DNA of 64,000 nucleotides from Nonomuraea glycinis. GTDB taxonomy: Bacteria; Actinomycetota; Actinomycetes; Streptosporangiales; Streptosporangiaceae. The stretch covers positions 95,890 through 159,889 of the forward strand of contig NZ_BMNK01000019.1 of the NCBI RefSeq assembly GCF_014646515.1. Reading direction: 5' to 3'. This document shows, piece by piece, positions 63,090-64,000 of this stretch (position 1 is its first letter; each line of letters starts with the position of its first letter). A model generated the notes under the pieces. The model made no database searches. It had not been told where the DNA came from and saw nothing but the letters and a program-made list of their open reading frames with translations. The position numbers were made by a program, and so were the translations under genes.

Positions 63090-63965
63090 TCAGCTCTTGC
63101 CGCTGATTGTCACGTCTTTGATTTCGACGGTTTCCTTCGGCGCTCCGGTGCCATCGCCCGAATCGCCGATGACGCCCGCCTTGTTTACCTTGTCCAGGAT
63201 GTCGAGTCCCTTGGTGATCGTACCCACCGGTGTGTAATCGGGGGTGAGCCCGATGTCGCCGTACACCAGGAAGAACTGGCTTCCCGTCGAGCCGGGCGCC
63301 GAGGTCTTGGCCATGGCCATCACCCCGCGCTTGTAGGCGGCGCCCTTGAGGTTCTCCTCGACCATCACGTAGCCGGGGCCGCCCGAGCCGTCCGCCGCGC
63401 CCTTGCCGTCGGCCTTGGCCGTCGGGTCGCCGCACTGCAGCATCGGGAACTTGTCGTTGCCCAGCCGGTGACACTTGCTGCCGTCGTAGAACTTCTTGTC
63501 CGCCAGGTGCTGCAGCGAGTTGACCGTGCAGGGCGCCTTGGCGTTGTCGAGCTCCACCACGATGTCGCCGAGATTGGTGTCGAGCGTCATCGTCTTCGTG
63601 GCGGGCTTGAGCTTGACCTTCGCCGGCGGCATGCCGACGTCCTTGGTCGCGCCGCCCGTGGTGTCGGCGACGTACTCGCAGGCGCCGGTTGCGGCATCGT
63701 ACGGCTTGGGCTGCGCCGCCGGCGCCGCCGAGGCGGTGTCCTGTGGCGCCGAGGCCGCGGGCGAGGCGGCCGCGTCGGTCGGCTCGTCGCCGCCGCCCAG
63801 CAGCGCGACCGCGGCGACGATGCCACCCACCACCACGACCACCCCTACCGTGGAGCCGATGATGGCGGTGCGCTTGTTACGCTGCTCGCGCTCGAGACGG
63901 CGCTGAAGCTGCCGCTCGTGGTGCTCGCGTGCCAGCTGCTTCTGCCGGTCCTTCCCCGTGGCCAC
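63090..63965 (-). CDS. Membrane-anchored cyclophilin-type peptidyl-prolyl isomerase
   Basis: 291 residues from GTG 63965 (seven bases after GGGAGG); an ATG at 63980 is the alternative. A basic N-terminus (ARE-HHERQLQRRLEREQRNK) and one membrane helix (AIIGSTVGVVVVVGGIVAAVALL) precede an Ala/Pro/Ser linker. The cyclophilin domain follows: TNLGDIVVELDNAKAPCTVNSL, GGPGYVMVEENL, GVMAMAKTSAPGSTGSQFFLVYGD. In this class the enzyme faces outward and helps fold secreted proteins. The catalytic Arg position of human CypA is not obvious here. The 5' end is at the edge of the window. Confidence 0.88.
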   Translation of the reverse strand: MATGKDRQKQLAREHHERQLQRRLEREQRNKRTAIIGSTVGVVVVVGGIVAAVALLGGGDEPTDAAASPAASAPQDTASAAPAAQPKPYDAATGACEYVADTTGGATKDVGMPPAKVKLKPATKTMTLDTNLGDIVVELDNAKAPCTVNSLQHLADKKFYDGSKCHRLGNDKFPMLQCGDPTAKADGKGAADGSGGPGYVMVEENLKGAAYKRGVMAMAKTSAPGSTGSQFFLVYGDIGLTPDYTPVGTITKGLDILDKVNKAGVIGDSGDGTGAPKETVEIKDVTISGKS

Positions 63966-64000
63966 CGCTTTGCCTCCCATAGTGAATCAACTGAGGTGGG

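Overview
The window is high-GC DNA, densely coded on both strands. It shows frequent ATGA/GTGA stop-start overlaps, GTG and one TTG start, and many starts only 6-8 nt downstream of a TANNNT -10 box (leaderless style). Gene content (KstR2-type steroid catabolism, PIM biosynthesis with pgsA-acyltransferase-pimA, bifunctional Rel) points to an actinomycete. The housekeeping order thrS-HIT-pgsA-acyltransferase-pimA ... pdxS-pdxT-yebC-ruvCAB-yajC-secDF-apt-rel matches the mycobacterial/streptomycete arrangement. A filamentous, soil-type Streptosporangiaceae-like genome is my inference; no marker in the window fixes the genus.

Layout: (1) 1-8223, the steroid C/D-ring (HIP) catabolic cluster: ipdA (partial), ipdB, ipdC, then two acyl-CoA dehydrogenases and a crotonase-fold gene on the minus strand, divergent from SDR-kstR2-fadA6 across a KstR2-like operator. 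(2) 8333-15540, a small secreted protein followed by a minus-strand operon for a sulfonate/nitrate-type ABC transporter. This operon carries two copies of a flavoprotein + 2x[4Fe-4S] ferredoxin pair, and is preceded by a short Cys-containing leader ORF with mutually exclusive hairpins (putative cysteine attenuator). (3) 15581-28065, accessory metabolism and unknowns: PepSY membrane protein, membrane protein and MarR regulator; a DUF3040-SPFH-hemerythrin operon; LldD2-like lactate dehydrogenase; HD and DUF4031 proteins; a P450; a DUF2637/DUF2786 pair; phosphoglucomutase. (4) 28170-39331, F420-type LLM oxidoreductase, GH25 lysozyme, thrS, PIG-L deacetylase, an ECF sigma factor with its likely partner gene, Gls24, HIT, a GHL10 glycosidase and an EF-G-like GTPase. 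(5) 39499-57123, the PIM block, LemA-like and DUF3048 proteins, PLP synthase (pdxS/pdxT separated by a PhoD phosphatase), yebC, a fused MalF/MalG-like orphan membrane protein, an Eis-like acetyltransferase, ruvCAB, yajC and secDF. (6) 57311-63965, apt, rel, a nucleotidyltransferase-cupin fusion, a DUF349 protein and a cyclophilin.

The most noteworthy signals are the duplicated flavoprotein/ferredoxin transporter operon with its leader peptide, and a recurring class of short tandem arrays at gene ends. In several of these arrays each unit duplicates the stop codon and its flanks. Also notable are a permease-like fusion lacking recognisable EAA coupling loops, an NTase-cupin fusion, and several perfect palindromes that look like operators. 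No CRISPR array, rRNA, tRNA or insertion sequence was recognised.
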